Source: Paraspadella gotoi
Taxonomy: Eukaryota; Chaetognatha
Direction: 5' to 3'
Length of the DNA stretch: 64,000 nt
Assembly: GCA_051294375.1 (NCBI GenBank)
Contig: CM119269.1
Coordinates: 2,770,026 to 2,834,025 of the forward strand
Shown here: positions 1-12,405 of the stretch, in pieces
Layout of the letters: each line of letters opens with the position of its first letter
How positions within the stretch are numbered: position 1 is the first letter of the stretch
The notes under the pieces: model-generated
Database searches by the model: none
What the model saw: only the letters and a program-made list of their open reading frames with translations
Told to the model about the DNA's origin: nothing
Made by a program: the position numbers and the translations under genes

Positions 1-3000
1 GTGGTGGACTTCGAGCAGCCCGAGGATCTCCGCCGCCGCCTCGACCTCCGAATCGGCGGCGCGGAAACGATCGTCAAGGAAGATCGACTCTTGGAGATCT
101 GCAGAGACGTCGCCCGCAGCAGCGTCAAGACAGGAAATCACATGTTCCTTAATCAACTCTATCAAGGTTTCGATCGACAGCGAAATTGTCAAAAATAATT
201 GAATAAAAATAATAAAATAATAAAATAATAAAAATAATAAAAATAACAGCATGAAAAATTCACAAATCCCCCAAGGACTCGACGCCCACGGTCTGGGCGC
301 CGCTCTCTTGACCGAAGCCCTGCACACGAATCAGTTCACCTTCGAGGTGGCGCCGGCGTTGATTCTCATCGAGGAGGTTATGCTGCAAAAGATCCGCCAC
401 CTGGTAGGTTATCCCATCTCTCAAGCGGACGGCGGCGACGGCATCTTCTGTCCCGGAGGATCCATCTCTAATATGTGAGATTTTTTTTTTTTAGGATCCG
501 TTTAATTTTATTTTAATTTTAATTTTCAAACTTTAGTCTTTCAACTTTCTCAAATTTTTTTCGAAGGTACGCCCTTAATTTGGCTCGCTTCAAAAAATTC
601 CCGGATGTGAAGCGAAAAGGAATGAGGGAGTTTCCCAAAATGGTCGTCTTCACATCGCGCCACTCCCACTTTTCTATTAAGGTGACACATTTGAAATCGT
701 TTTACTTATTATCAAATTTGACTCATCCTCCGTCAGTTGCCCATTGAAATTATATAATATAAAGAAATATAAAAGTGAGTGAGTGAGCCAGTAAGAAAAT
801 GCGGGCGTGATTTATCGAATGTAGCATATCGAAAGTAAAATAAGCTTCTAATACTTATCTCCGCTAATGTCGCAGAAAGGCGTGTTATTCATGGGTATGG
901 GCACGGAATCGCTCGTCGTCGTTGACGTCGACTCCCNNNNNNNNNNNNNNNNNNNNNNNNNNNNNNNNNNNNNNNNNNNNNNNNNNNNNNNNNNNNNNNN
1001 NNNNNNNNNNNNNNNNNNNNNNNNNNNNNNNNNNNNNNNNNNNNNNNNNNNNNNNNNNNNNNNNNNNNNNNNNNNNNNNNNNNNNNNNNNNNNNNNNNNN
1101 NNNNNNNNNNNNNNNNNNNNNNNNNNNNNNNNNNNNNNNNNNNNNNNNNNNNNNNNNNNNNNNNNNNNNNNNNNNNNNNNNNNNNNNNNNNNNNNNNNNN
1201 NNNNNNNNNNNNNNNNNNNNNNNNNNNNNNNNNNNNNNNNNNNNNNNNNNNNNNNNNNNNNNNNNNNNNNNNNNNNNNNNNNNNNNNNNNNNNNNNNNNN
1301 NNNNNNNNNNNNNNNNNNNNNNNNNNNNNNNNNNNNNNNNNNNNNNNNNNNNNNNNNNNNNNNNNNNNNNNNNNNNNNNNNNNNNNNNNNNNNNNNNNNN
1401 NNNNNNNNNNNNNNNNNNNNNNNNNNNNNNNNNNNNNNNNNNNNNNNNNTCTGAAGCGCGCCGTCAAGTCATTGCCCAATTCTACCAAAGTCATGAACAA
1501 GGAGCAGCATTTACTTTACAGTATTTTCTGAAGCTAAATGTTAGCCGTCCATCTATTTATCGCGTAATACAGTCTGGAGATACTCTCAAGCACAAAAAAG
1601 GCACAGGGCGGCCAAGAAAATTCACGGCAAGACAGTCGCGCACCATCGTGAAAGGAATGGAAAATAAAGTTGGGTTTTCTACGAGAAACCTGGCAGAAGG
1701 TCCCTACGCCACATTTCACTAGAAAATCGTGACTTTTTTTGGTTCAACTTAATATATTTTGTATTTATATTGACAATAAAATGTTATAAACTTTAACACA
1801 TTCAATCTTTTGTCTCAATAATTATGTGTCAGATGTTATTTTAGAAAGTGAAATTTTTTTTAAAGGACAATATAACTTTTCTCTTCCTCCCTTCTGAAGA
1901 ATTTCGCTAGATCTTCCGCTTCAAATCAGCTTTCATCTCTCTCTCTCTCTCTCTCTCTCTCNNNNNNNNNNNNNNNNNNNNNNNNNNNNNNNNNNNNNNN
2001 NNNNNNNNNNNNNNNNNNNNNNNNNNNNNNNNNNNNNNNNNNNNNNNNNNNNNNNNNNNNNNNNNNNNNNNNNNNNNNNNNNNNNNNNNNNNNNNNNNNN
2101 NNNNNNNNNNNNNNNNNNNNNNNNNNNNNNNNNNNNNNNNNNNNNNNNNNNNNNNNNNNNNNNNNNNNNNNNNNNNNNNNNNNNNNNNNNNNNNNNNNNN
2201 NNNNNNNNNNNNNNNNNNNNNNNNNNNNNNNNNNNNNNNNNNNNNNNNNNNNNNNNNNNNNNNNNNNNNNNNNNNNNNNNNNNCTATTAATTGATATAAA
2301 ATTTAAATCTTCTTTATAAAACAAAGAGTGAAGCGGATGACAGCTTCACCTCGAGTCACTTTACTCCCAATAAATAAATAAATAAATAATTACCCCATTT
2401 TAATTCCTCCTCTTCTGCAACATCCGATCCCCCCCGCAGATCTGGTTGCACGTGGACGCGTGTTGGGGGGGCGGCGCCTTGGTCAGTCGAAATAGGAGGC
2501 ATCTCATGACGGGCGTCGAAAAGTCGGATTCCATCGCTTGGTGCTTCCACAAAATGCTTGGCAGCCCGATGCAGTGCAGTCCTTTCGTCACCAAGCATCA
2601 CGGGTGACAGATTCTTCTCGTGGTTCTGTGCGTAATTCTCGACGGTTTCATTGATCTATTTTTCCAGTCGATCGAGAGCAATATAATCCAATTTGAACGG
2701 TCACAATTATTGCCCACCGTATTCCCCAAACCGATTCACGCAGTCTCTTAGCCGACGCCCACTCCACTTCCGCTTCGTATCTCTACCAACGAGACAAATA
2801 CTACGACGTCTCTTTCGACGTCGGCGACAAATCCATCCAATGCGGTCGCAAACCTGACGCCTTCAAGATGTGGGCCATCTGGAAGGCCAAGGGCGACGAG
2901 GGTGAGCTTCTTGTTTTAAGGGCGCATGGAGGAGAATCTTTTTTCTTCTCTCCATTCCTTTCTTTTCCACCCAATTTTACATAAGATATAATAGCATTCA

Positions 3001-6000
3001 TGGGTTTTATCATGTCCAGTCGTAAGTCCAGAATATCTGTACCGCTGTTAATGACAACCTGCAATTCTGAATTTTTTTTTTTCTCCCCTTTAATGGTATT
3101 AAATAAAAAAAATTAATTTGATGAGAACAATCAGCGTGGAGGATGCACATTGGTAAGCCTTAGTTACCCGACTTCCCCGATCGATTTTTAATACAGGGTC
3201 TTTTTTTTTTCCATCTAATTTTAAGATCGCTTATGAACAGACTAACTGATTGGTAATATTATTTTATTTTTTATTTTTTTTTATTATAATTCTTATTGGA
3301 ATAATACTGAATAAGTTAACCTGTTTCTAAAAAAATTTCTATCATCTTTCACCCTATCATGTCCTTAGGCCTCATTTTTCTATAAACACAAAAAAAGTTT
3401 TGAGCTTGGAATATTTTTGGATATGATGGGAACATAATGAAACTATAAAGGCTTTCAAAAAATTTAAAAAGAATATAATAATATTGAAATGCATGAATTG
3501 TTTTTTTTATGCACGTAGCGAAGCAGCCTAACGTTACGGCATCGCGGGGTCATGTATTTCCCATTGTGTCCATAATTCAGCAATTTGAAGGTCACTCAAT
3601 TATTGCGCCACCGGGTATTCCCCAAACCGATTCACGCAGTCTCTTAGGCCGACGCCCACTCCACTTCTTTCCGCTTCCGTATCTCTACCAACGAGACAAA
3701 TACTACGACGTTTCGCTTCGACGTCGGCGACAAATCCATCCAATGCGGCTCGCAAACCTGACGCCTTCAAGATGTGGGGCATCTGGAAGGCCAACGGGCG
3801 ACGAAGGGTGAGCTTCTTGTTTTAAGGGCGCATTGGAGGAGATTCATCTTTCGGAACTTTGAAAAGCTCAATTAATAATAAATCGTTTACGATATTCTTT
3901 TTTTAATCAAGAAGATTATAAGCAAAGTCTCACGCGGGGGCCAGTTGATTCTATCGTCGCTAAATTAAATGTCGCTATTGAAAGACGCCCTGGACGGACC
4001 ATTTGATTCGCCTGGTTTTCATTTTTAATAAGGTTTGTGGATCAAGCGGAGATCGAGCGCCGCGGTCTTGAAACTCGCAGAATACTTTTCGACGAGCTAG
4101 CTTTCGACGCCTCGAGGGAGGGATTTGCGTTATTCCTGGTCTTTGCACACTCATGTAGATTCTCGTCCGCGAGATAGTGTATGCCACATCGTTCCTTGCT
4201 GTTTAGGTATGTCGGTGTGATATTGAATGATTTTTCGCAAAAATATTATATATAAATAATTCATTTTTTTGTGTATATCAAATCAATGAATCTTGGTTAT
4301 GGCTGGGCAGTTCATTTATGTCGTTGTTGCTTGATTTTTAATCATTTCTCATTCTTACGCGTGATATTTTGTTAAATGAATGAATTTGATGAGCGCGGAG
4401 CTGATGTCACAAAAAAAAAATAAGAAGAAACATAGATAATAGCGGAGAGATGAAATAGATCAAATGTAAATAAAAAAATATAAAGAAGATAAAATGATAT
4501 AGGAGAAGAAAATATTGGACTGTTTAGTATCAAGTTTATGCATCTTTTTTTTTAATATTTTTTTAAAATTGATTATTAAAAGCGTAACGAGTGAAAGAAG
4601 TAGAGATCGTAGAAGAAACGAGAGAAGAGAGAGAAGATGTGAGAAGAGATGAATGGAGAATCTCAATTGGGAGAATAGGGAAACGAACATAGTCACAACG
4701 CTATTTATCACTCGAGGGGAATAGTAGCTTGCTTCTTGGAATAAGTCTGTTAGCCGTCATATTGACGACGCAGACAGAAAGAGAGATAAGCAATGAGAGA
4801 GAAGAGGAGTACGCAGAGTATTGAGGAGAGAAGGAGAGAGGGCAGAGCGAGCTCTATCCCGTTATATGAAAATCCCAGGAAAAATGGTCGTCTTCAATAT
4901 TAGTGATTTACGTGGTATTGACGCCAGTCCAACAGTTCGACTCAAATTCGTTCTTTCGTTCCAGCTGCTGCCAACCTGACTCCTAGTGCCGCGTGGCTCC
5001 CGGACTCGTGTGGCCAGCTGCCCGGTGCTGGCCTGTCCCGCCGGCCCAGGACAGGACGCAGCTCCTGCCGGGCCCTCTCCAATTGGCGCCTAAAACCGGT
5101 TCCCTCCCACTCCTTCCTTTCGCCCTGAAGAAAAAAATTAATATGCTCGTCAACTCTGTCTCCTCGGTTAACCCGATTTTCCTTCTTCCTCGAGTTTCCT
5201 TTCGAATCTTCTTTTTTTCTTAGAATAGATTGTGTTCGTCTAACGTTTTTTTTTAGAAATTTATTGTATTACCTCTAAATGTTTTTCTCGGTCGCGACAG
5301 AGCATAAACTTAACGCAAACGAATTACGATTATACGTCCCTCAATTTTTCATGAAATTTTATTCTTATTTACATTTATTTTCTATTCATTTAATTTAATG
5401 TAATACGTTTTGATGAAAATCAAATCTTAACAATATGAACTAACGACGATTGACAGACATAAGCCTCGTCTCGGCGTCTTTCACATCTCAACATACTTTA
5501 AAAAAGATCGANNNNNNNNNNNNNNNNNNNNNNNNNTATCTGTTATATATTTATAAAATTATAATCGATTCGTTGTCCAGGTACATTCCGAAACGCCTGC
5601 GCGCTAAAGCCCCATCCTCCGTCGCCGCTTCCATAGTCGGTAACGACTTCGCTAACCACAACGGCGCTACCGGCGCCGCCCCTGCTCTCGACGCGGCCGA
5701 CGCCGCCTGGTGGTCGGAAGTGGGAAAGGTGGCGCCGGCGGTGAAAGGTCGACTCGTGAAGAGTGGATCGTTGCTCATCGGATATCAGCCTCTCGACGAA
5801 AAGCCCAACTTCTTTAGGTATTCGACGATGGAGACGTTTCCGATGACGACGCTGAGTGAGCACGACATTGCTCACGACAATGTCGACGACAATAATAAAT
5901 ATTAGAATTAAATAGAAAGGAAGAGAGTTAGTTAAGGCAAGATTGAATAATTTAAACAATCGCAATTAAAATAGCAATAATCCTAGCACCCGTCAAAACA

Positions 6001-6159
6001 TCTGTCAACAGGTTCGTGTTGTCGCGGAGGCCAACCATGACCCGTTGGCACATGGACAAAATCCTTGAGGAGATCCAAAGTTTTGGAGAAGCGGAGAACG
6101 ACGACGACGACGACGACGACAAGGACGAGGCGAGAAAACAGGCGAAAGATTGCGCCTGA
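1..6159 (+). CDS. CSAD: PLP-dependent acidic amino-acid decarboxylase (CSAD/GADL1-like), 5' end outside window
   Basis: Group II PLP decarboxylase, which removes CO2 from cysteine sulfinate or a related acidic amino acid. Exons read from the sequence: 1-166, 276-474, 567-681, 876-936 (runs into a gap), 2440-2603, 2744-2901, 4033-about 4140, 5581-5817 and 6012-6159. Phases agree at 166/276, 474/567, 681/876, 2603/2744 and 5817/6012. Family landmarks are SVKTG near the start, [14 protein letters not shown] (the FCPGGS form fits CSAD/GADL1 better than GAD), HVDACWGGG with the PLP-binding Asp, the Lys in [26 protein letters not shown] and NFFR. The C-terminus ends in an Asp run and Lys-rich tail. 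The exon at 4033 needs at least one frameshift to join EYF to DEL..REGF, and the exon coding the usual NxCFW segment was not found. An ATTAAA poly(A)-like signal lies near 6265. The active-site Lys is preceded by WCF where the family normally has WNP. GAD proper is the alternative identity. Confidence 0.85.
937..1449. other. Assembly gap (513 N)
   Basis: Unknown bases interrupt the decarboxylase gene directly after exon 876-936. The exon or exons between the GTES..VVDVDS segment and HVDACWGG must lie here or in the gap at 1962-2283. A transposase fragment starts at the right edge. Confidence 0.95.
1450..1722 (+). pseudogene. Tc1/mariner-type transposase N-terminal fragment
   Basis: An open frame running out of the gap encodes a helix-turn-helix DNA-binding region of the Tc1/mariner superfamily. 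Visible elements are [10 protein letters not shown], the AT-hook-like GTGRPRKFT and a second helix segment ending STRNLA. The frame stops at 1720-1722, long before any DDE catalytic domain, so it is a broken copy. It lies in a decarboxylase intron on the same strand. Whether more of it is hidden in the gap cannot be seen. Confidence 0.6.
1962..2283. other. Assembly gap (322 N) after a CT repeat
   Basis: The gap starts within a CT dinucleotide run (about 1937-1961), so the missing bases probably begin in a microsatellite. It lies in a decarboxylase intron. Confidence 0.9.
3570..3850 (+). repeat. Second copy of decarboxylase exon 2744-2901, with indels
   Basis: This block repeats about 2680-2935, including the flanking intron, the acceptor and the sequence after the donor. 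Relative to the first copy it carries many short insertions (for example an extra G in the LLADAH region and an extra C in GRKPD), which destroy the frame. Only the first copy is in phase with its neighbours. It is probably a poorly corrected duplicate of the same genomic segment; a decayed exon duplication is possible but less likely. Confidence 0.8.
4748..5090 (+). mobile_element. Possible solo LTR plus primer-binding site (Gypsy-type)
   Basis: The stretch starts TGTTAG and can be read to TCTCCA just before TTGGCGCC at 5083-5090. TGGCGCC is the usual start of a primer-binding site pairing with the 3' end of tRNA-Lys. The LTR-like part would be about 334 bp with TG...CA ends, lying in a decarboxylase intron. 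No second copy or internal region is seen, so this is suggestive only. Confidence 0.35.
5512..5536. other. 25-N gap
   Basis: A gap of exactly 25 N sits 44 bases before the decarboxylase exon at 5581. The same size recurs at 15317, 17092 and 61558, so it looks like a placeholder of unknown length. The missing NxCFW exon may belong here. Confidence 0.8.
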
Positions 6160-7383
6160 AACGTGGCAGCGAGCAACGCCTGACTTTGGGGCGGAGAAAA
6201 GGGCGGGCGACTACGGCGTAGGTTTCTGATCACAATTGACAAAGAGAAAAAAAGAAATGAAGAAATTAAAATGATTTTTTTTTTAAATCTAGTTTTGAAT
6301 AAGTTCATGAATTTGCTAGCGTGCCGGTTGTAGCTAAAATATTCACGAGGCGACTGACTTGGCTAAATTTATTGTTAATTCTGCAACAAAGATTGATAAT
6401 TCAAGATCAATCAGTTAATAGTCTTATTTATCTCTAAATGAGTACATTGAGTATTTTTTCCCTATACGTACGTATATAATATGTAGCTTTTTATCAGCCA
6501 TGACCGGCAAAGCCGGTTCAGGCTTATATTCATTCGGTGAGCTTCTTTGTGACGTAGTCGTCGTCGTCGTCGTCGTCCCGTCACGCTGTTTTTCCCATAT
6601 AAAAACTACTACGCTTTTATAGGTTTGGCTGTGATTACCGTTTTTTTTTTAAAAAATAAATTATTATGAATTATGATAAAGTTTTAACAAAAGTGTGCAT
6701 TCATAGTAAGTTAAAAATTTAGATAGTGGCTTCTCATCTTGAAATAGCTTTGATATTTTCTTATTACATTTGGATTTAAGTTTTTTTTTTTGAATTTCCA
6801 CTTCATTATAATTTACTGCAATATGCAAATAAGATTATAGTACTCATTATCATATCCAAATTAGTATATATATGAAATGCTTTAATCTAATTTACATATT
6901 GCAGTATATAATATTGAAGATGAAATTCAAAAAATTTATTTTAAATCTCTAATAAAAATGGGAACTCAAAATAACTTTTTAATGAGAAAGCTATATCTTA
7001 ATTTTAATCAAATAAAAATAAATCTTTTACAAGCTGCGATTGGAAAAAATTGGAAAAATTTCAAATTGTAAACCAATTGTAACATTTTTTTGCCTTTTTT
7101 TATTTATTTTATTCTTTTATTTCAGAAAAAACGAGTTCAGTTTCTGCACTGACTGTACAGCGGCCTTCAAGCAGCTGTCCAGCTTTGTCTCTCTTTTCTC
7201 TCTTTTTCTTTCTTCTCTTTCTGTCTCTTTCTCTCTTTTCGATCTCTTTGCCTGTTCGTTCTTTTTTGGAAAAATTATGATTGTTTTTCTTTCTTTATGT
7301 ATATACTCTCTTTTCGTTGTTTTTGAGGTATTAGAAAAACAGTTTGTTGTGACAGCGATTTATTTGACACAATTTTTAGTCAG
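6160..7383. other. Intergenic, AT-rich, one foldback
   Basis: I see no gene. The first part is the presumed 3' UTR and end of the decarboxylase gene. A short CGT trinucleotide run lies near 6555-6576. An inverted repeat is listed separately at 6792-6928. The frame at 7040-7426 is low-complexity Phe/Ser/Leu from T- and CT-rich DNA and is not a credible protein. Confidence 0.6.
6792..6928. repeat. Imperfect inverted repeat (foldback)
   Basis: The left arm, about 6792-6837, starts GAATTTCC and runs through CTGCAATATG. It is the near reverse complement of the right arm, about 6882-6928, which ends GATGAAATTC. Arms are about 46 bases with about 45 between them. It may be a small foldback transposon; no coding sequence. 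Confidence 0.65.
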
Positions 7384-7713
7384 ACATGTTTCGGCTCTTT
7401 CATTTAGAGCCTTCATCAGTGTTTGACAATCAATATTTTGTCTCTGTTGAAGTAAGTTTTGAGAGAGAGAAAGAGGGAGAGAGAGAGAGAGAAAAATTGA
7501 GGGAGAATTTCCAAACAAAGAAATAAGGTAAGGGACAGTGGTCAGATTGTGAGGACAGCTGAAGGTGAGGAGAGGGAAGAAGTAAGTCTTTGAAAAATGA
7601 AATGAGAGTGGGAGAGGAGAGAGAGAGAGCAAAGCAAAAACTTACTTCAACAGAGACAAAATATTGATTGTCAAACACTGATGAAGGCTCTAAATGAAAG
7701 AGCCGAAACATGT
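7384..7713. mobile_element. Foldback element with hammerhead-like cores in its arms
   Basis: Arms 7384-7460 and 7637-7713 are 77 bases and essentially exact reverse complements, around a GA-rich centre. Read on the plus strand, the right arm contains CTGATGA, then a stem GGCTCT/AGAGCC with a short loop, then GAAAC. This is the order of conserved elements in a hammerhead ribozyme core; the left arm carries it on the minus strand. One extra A lies between CTGATGA and the stem, which may weaken or alter the core. Such motifs are known from Penelope-like elements and small non-coding retroelements. Cleavage has not been shown here. Confidence 0.6.
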
Positions 7714-7717
7714 TTTT

Positions 7718-7800
7718 TCTTTCTAAAAAACTTTTATTCGGGGCTTTTTTCTCATACAAAATCCCCAAATTTACATCCGAGATTTTCGTGGATACATTTT
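7718..7800 (+). repeat. Dispersed direct repeat, copy 1 (copy 2 at 8690-8792)
   Basis: The segments share TTCTAAAAA, ACTTTTATT, TTTTTTCTCA, ACAAAATCC and TTTACATCCGAGATTTTCGT in the same order. Sequence before both (7145-7210 and 8591-8660) is also related (CAGC-rich, then CT-rich), so the duplicated unit is probably longer. The foldback at 7384-7713 lies only in the first copy. No coding potential. Confidence 0.6.
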
Positions 7801-8645
7801 TAAAAAAGTGAAGAATAACTTATATTGACATGCATTGTCACATATAAAATCAGCTAATGTGACTTATTATTATGCAGCACTTTCGCCAAACATATGCATT
7901 ACATTTAAAAAAATAAATTTATTTATTTATTATTGTAACTTTGAACGGGTTGGCCCACTATTGGCAAATTATATCTAAAATAGGAGTTGATAAGAGAGAT
8001 ATAGTCAAATTAAACAATTACTTTTTTTGGTTATTCTGATAATTTATACTATTATTATATTATAAATATTTTTAGTGTATATATTTAATACATTTTTATC
8101 TTTTTTTAAATAATAATTATTTGAGTTGTGATAACTATTTATAATTAATTAAATATGCAATATAAAATTTGACCTCGGTCTGGTTTCTTCCTAAAAAAAG
8201 AACAATCAAAATTCATTCAAGATTAAAATTTTTAAAATGAGGAAATAAATTTTTTTTGATAAAGTAAAAAAAATATTTGAAGTCAAAATAATCATAGTCG
8301 TTAACTGAGTATTTTCAACATATAATTTTGTTAATAGGAATTATAATTTTTGATATTATTGTTGAAAAGAGTTTTTAGTTTTTTTTCTTCTGAATAGGGT
8401 AGCCCTCTCAATGGGGTGAATCAAAAATTTAGTATGGGAACATGCTCAATCGAAAATTTATGCTTTTTAAGTTTACTTTCAATGTACAAAAAAGTTCTGA
8501 TAATAGGCTCTTATCCCAAATATTTATTTTGTAATATTTTTTATAGAAAAGGAAAAGAGTTCGTCCCCTAACTCATATTCATCGAAAATGAGTTTCAGCT
8601 CTGCAGCGGCGGTCAGCGGCGGTCCAGCGGCTGTCCACTTCTCTC

Positions 8646-8693
<48 letters not shown>

Positions 8694-8870
8694 TCCTTCT
8701 AAAAACTTTTATTATCGCCATTTATTTCCGCGCTTTTTTCTCAATACAAAATCCCAAATTTACATCCGAGATTTTCGTAGATTTTTTTTCCCTAAAAATT
8801 CTGATTATTTCTTTATATATAACGAGAGAGACCCTAATAATGCGTTTCGTTGGCGGGAAAAACCGTCCAG

Positions 8871-8907
<37 letters not shown>

Positions 8908-9263
8908 ACTCATACACGCATTTGTTTGTTTTTATTTACGATGAATGATTCATCGCGTCAATGAATGACTATCATCGCATCAATGAATGACTATCATCAT
9001 GGCTTGATCTTATGCTTTTAAAGATTTTTTTCCCTTTTTTACTTTTTAAAAGGTTTGATCTTTCGTCAAATAAATTTTATTTTTAATTTTAGAATATATT
9101 TTTTGACAATAATAATGATCACGATTGAGTCAAAATCCGATTTGCGAATCGCGGAGGGAGTCAGTCGCGGCCCTTGAACCGATGAAGGGCGTATGCCGTT
9201 GGATCCTTAAGGGCGACATCTCAATGTCGTAAATTAAGGCCGTAAAGTATTTTGTATACCGTC

Positions 9264-9318
<55 letters not shown>

Positions 9319-10140
9319 GACGGTAGGATTTCTGCAGTTTTGTTTCATTTCATTAAGAAACAAGCGACGAAAAAAGAGTGACGAGTGAACTTATTGGATT
9401 TCCCATAATTTATTTTCTTTGGCCTCGTGTATTTTTATTGTCTTTTCTCCAATTTTTTTTTCCCTTTCTTCCTTTTCTTTTCTTTTCCAATTCTCACTAC
9501 GGGTCGATTCTCTCAATTTTTCTTCGAAGTCCCTCGCGGTTGAGTGAGAAGAGAGAAAAGGGAGACTGTTGAAGGGCGGAGAATATAGAGGAAGATGTTG
9601 GGTTGGGAGGTAGGCGCCGATTGGAGGTCAAACTATGAAAATTAGGGGAAAGTAAAATCGGGCAAGAATGGGGAGAAAATAGGGATTGAGGACTGTCAGA
9701 AAGACTTGAAGAAAAAGGGTTTGTGGGATTTTAAAAGAAAAGAATGAAAGTTATGAGTTGAAAAATGAAAGAGTTCAAATACGTAAGAGGAGAGAGGACC
9801 ATCGTGGGGTCCGTCAAGGGGAACTACAAGTTGTGCGATGAGATTTTACTAATGACACAATGTAATGGAATGCTGAGCCTCTCAGAGAGTTAAATGGGTT
9901 GAGGCGACTTTAGACTGACCCAGATAGGGGTTATATCAGTGATACCGCCATGGGGGTAAACGAGGTTGTGAGGGGTTTGTGAAAAACGAGACAAAAGTTG
10001 GGAAAGAGTTGTATTTGACCTAACGGAGATGTGGACTCAAGCCAATGTTTCTCTCTGAGGCAGGGTCAATTTACAAACGAAAAAAAAAGAAACAGAATAA
10101 ATGAAATTTCCTGTTTTGTGCCTCTGACACAGAGAGAAAA

Positions 10141-10144
<4 letters not shown>
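7801..10144. other. Intergenic with CT/GA microsatellites
   Basis: Nothing coding is recognised. Microsatellites are at about 8640-8686 (CT), 8873-8905 (CT) and 9265-9316 (GA). The second copy of the 7718 repeat is at 8690-8792. Frames here are Arg/Glu or Ser/Leu repeats from the microsatellites. The GC-richer piece at 9120-9240 and the G-rich stretch at 9590-10020 are unassigned. Confidence 0.6.
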
Positions 10145-10205
<61 letters not shown>

Positions 10206-10215
10206 GAGAGAGAGA
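10145..10215 (+). repeat. GA dinucleotide microsatellite
   Basis: About 70 bases of nearly pure GA with a few A-rich interruptions. It generates long false Arg/Glu frames. Confidence 0.9.
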
Positions 10216-10683
10216 AAGCGCAATCTCCACTGCAAGGACAACCGCTGGCCGGAAATGAGTCCCTTTCTCAAAAGTCTCCTCCTTAAACCGTAAAAGGTTA
10301 CTGAGTGAAGCAAGAAGATTGCATAAAGCAAAAATGAAAAGCAAAAGGAAAAGAAAAAGCACTTTTTTTTTCGCTCAGCCGTTCGTGCTTGTGGCTCGAA
10401 TATATCAGATTCATAATTAAACCCGTCTGACGTTTTTGAAACGTGTCTCGCGTTTATTTATTCCAAATTTTTTCCGAAACTTGAGCGTCTGAAAAATTGT
10501 CAAAGTGTCCGTCCGTTGTTGCCAGTCCGTCTGTCCGTCTCAACTATTTCGGTTCAGTTCCCTCTCCCCGCCTTGTCAATGTGACCGAATTATCGAAGAG
10601 TAAAGAGACCTTCGCTCTTCCTTTTTTCTTCCCTTTTCTTTCTCCTCTTCTTTTTCTCTTCTTCTTTCGTTTCTTTCTTTTTC

Positions 10684-10737
<54 letters not shown>

Positions 10738-12358
10738 CTCCTCCTATCTCGTGGCAAAATAAGAGCAACGCCCCAGGGACTCGGGACGACTTATTGAGAG
10801 TAAGAAGCTCAACAAAAACTGATTCGATTCCGAATTTTGTTCCGGAAAATAAAATATAAAAAAAACAATAAAACACGAAAGGAAAAAAAAATAAATAAGA
10901 AAAAGACGACTAGATAAACTATATACGTTTCTGTTTGTTTGATTCGTCGGTAATTTTTAACACTACTTAAACGGAACAACTGAATCAGGTGAGAATTCTC
11001 TGTCTGCCAACTTGGCTTTTCCTTTTTATTCCTATTCTTTCTTTTTTTCGTTTTCTTCTCAAGTTTTTATTTCAAGTGTATTTATTTTTGCGAGTCGGAA
11101 ACTCGCTGGTAATTCGCATCGTAAAATTACAGTGAATGATTTCGTGAAATTTTGCTTCTTCCCTTAAATCTTGTTTATTTTGAAGTGAAATTAATTTTTA
11201 ATCAACTACTAAATATCCTTTACTCCATTGCAAAGTCCGAACTTCTGGAAAATAATTTGATGACCTTTGCCCATTTATTTTGCTTTTGTTTTCTTCTGTT
11301 TTGAAAGCGGTTTCTTTTCTTCGGATTAGTGCCTCCATTTGTAGGCAAATGCTATATACAAATGCTATTAACCAGGTCTCTCTGACTCTATGCCTTCGGG
11401 TCATTGCGGTTTTCTCATTTTCTACTTTAGGTTCTTTTTTTTACATCGTGATTCACATTCACATTCACATTTTGTAAACGCCAAGTTTAAATCGAACAAA
11501 CAAAATCATAAACAACCGCAAACGTCCTCTTTCCCCCTTACCAACGCCCTTACCCGTTACCACTAATCCCCCCCCACCCTTGCACCGTCACCCAATACGC
11601 TTCAAAGATTTCGTGAGCTTTGACCTCGAGGGGGACTCATGAAAGCGACTTCATTCCTTATTTGTCTCGAAAAAGAGTTTCCTTTGTTGAGCTACGCGCG
11701 AAACTAATTCCATTGACTTCGACGTTAACCTTTTGTTTGTTTGAAGAAATGTTTGTAAATAAAAACACTCCCTTTAGACTAGTAAATCTGCAAAGTTTAC
11801 TACGAAAAAAAACAAACTGCTCAATAAGATTTTTGACGTGCTCGTCCTTAATTTATTACCCCGATTTTTATAGTTTGTTTTTTTATTTATTAAGTAAATG
11901 ATACGAATCGCCATGTTAGAAATAAAAAATAAAGAATAAAGTGTGTATGATACTTCTAATTCATTTCCATATAAAACGTTTTGAAAGCTCTTTCAAATAT
12001 TGACACAACTTAGGTCTTAAGCAATATTATTTTTTTACTTTTGCATTGATCGAGCGAAATCGAACTTTCTTTTTCATACATATCTGAATGTATTCTTAAT
12101 TTTTAGCGAATAAATACTTGGTCGAAAAAAACCGGCGAAGTAAGACTGTGCTGCCCCCAAAGCTGAAAACCAATCTGCTTTTAAAATGACGTTCGATCCC
12201 TTTTTTATCGTTATCTGTCAGGATAGTCAATGATTCGACCCCCCCAATTTTAATACTGTTGTCTGATATAACACACAGTTTAGTGATTAGTTATTTTATC
12301 GACGTCGTAATGATAAAATCTATCATAGAAATCGCCGAGGGAGGGATGTAGTATCGGA

Positions 12359-12360
<2 letters not shown>
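10216..12360. other. Intergenic; possible untranslated exon
   Basis: No protein gene seen. A CT microsatellite lies at about 10681-10733. CAG|GTGAGA at about 10988 would be a good splice donor, so an untranslated 5' exon of the downstream synaptotagmin gene is possible but unsupported. The rest is AT-rich. Confidence 0.35.

Positions 12361-12405
<45 letters not shown>

Noticed and set aside
867-1722. Long open frames spanning the first N gap
   Set aside because: They exist only because N positions translate as X; the two ends belong to different things (decarboxylase exon and transposase fragment).
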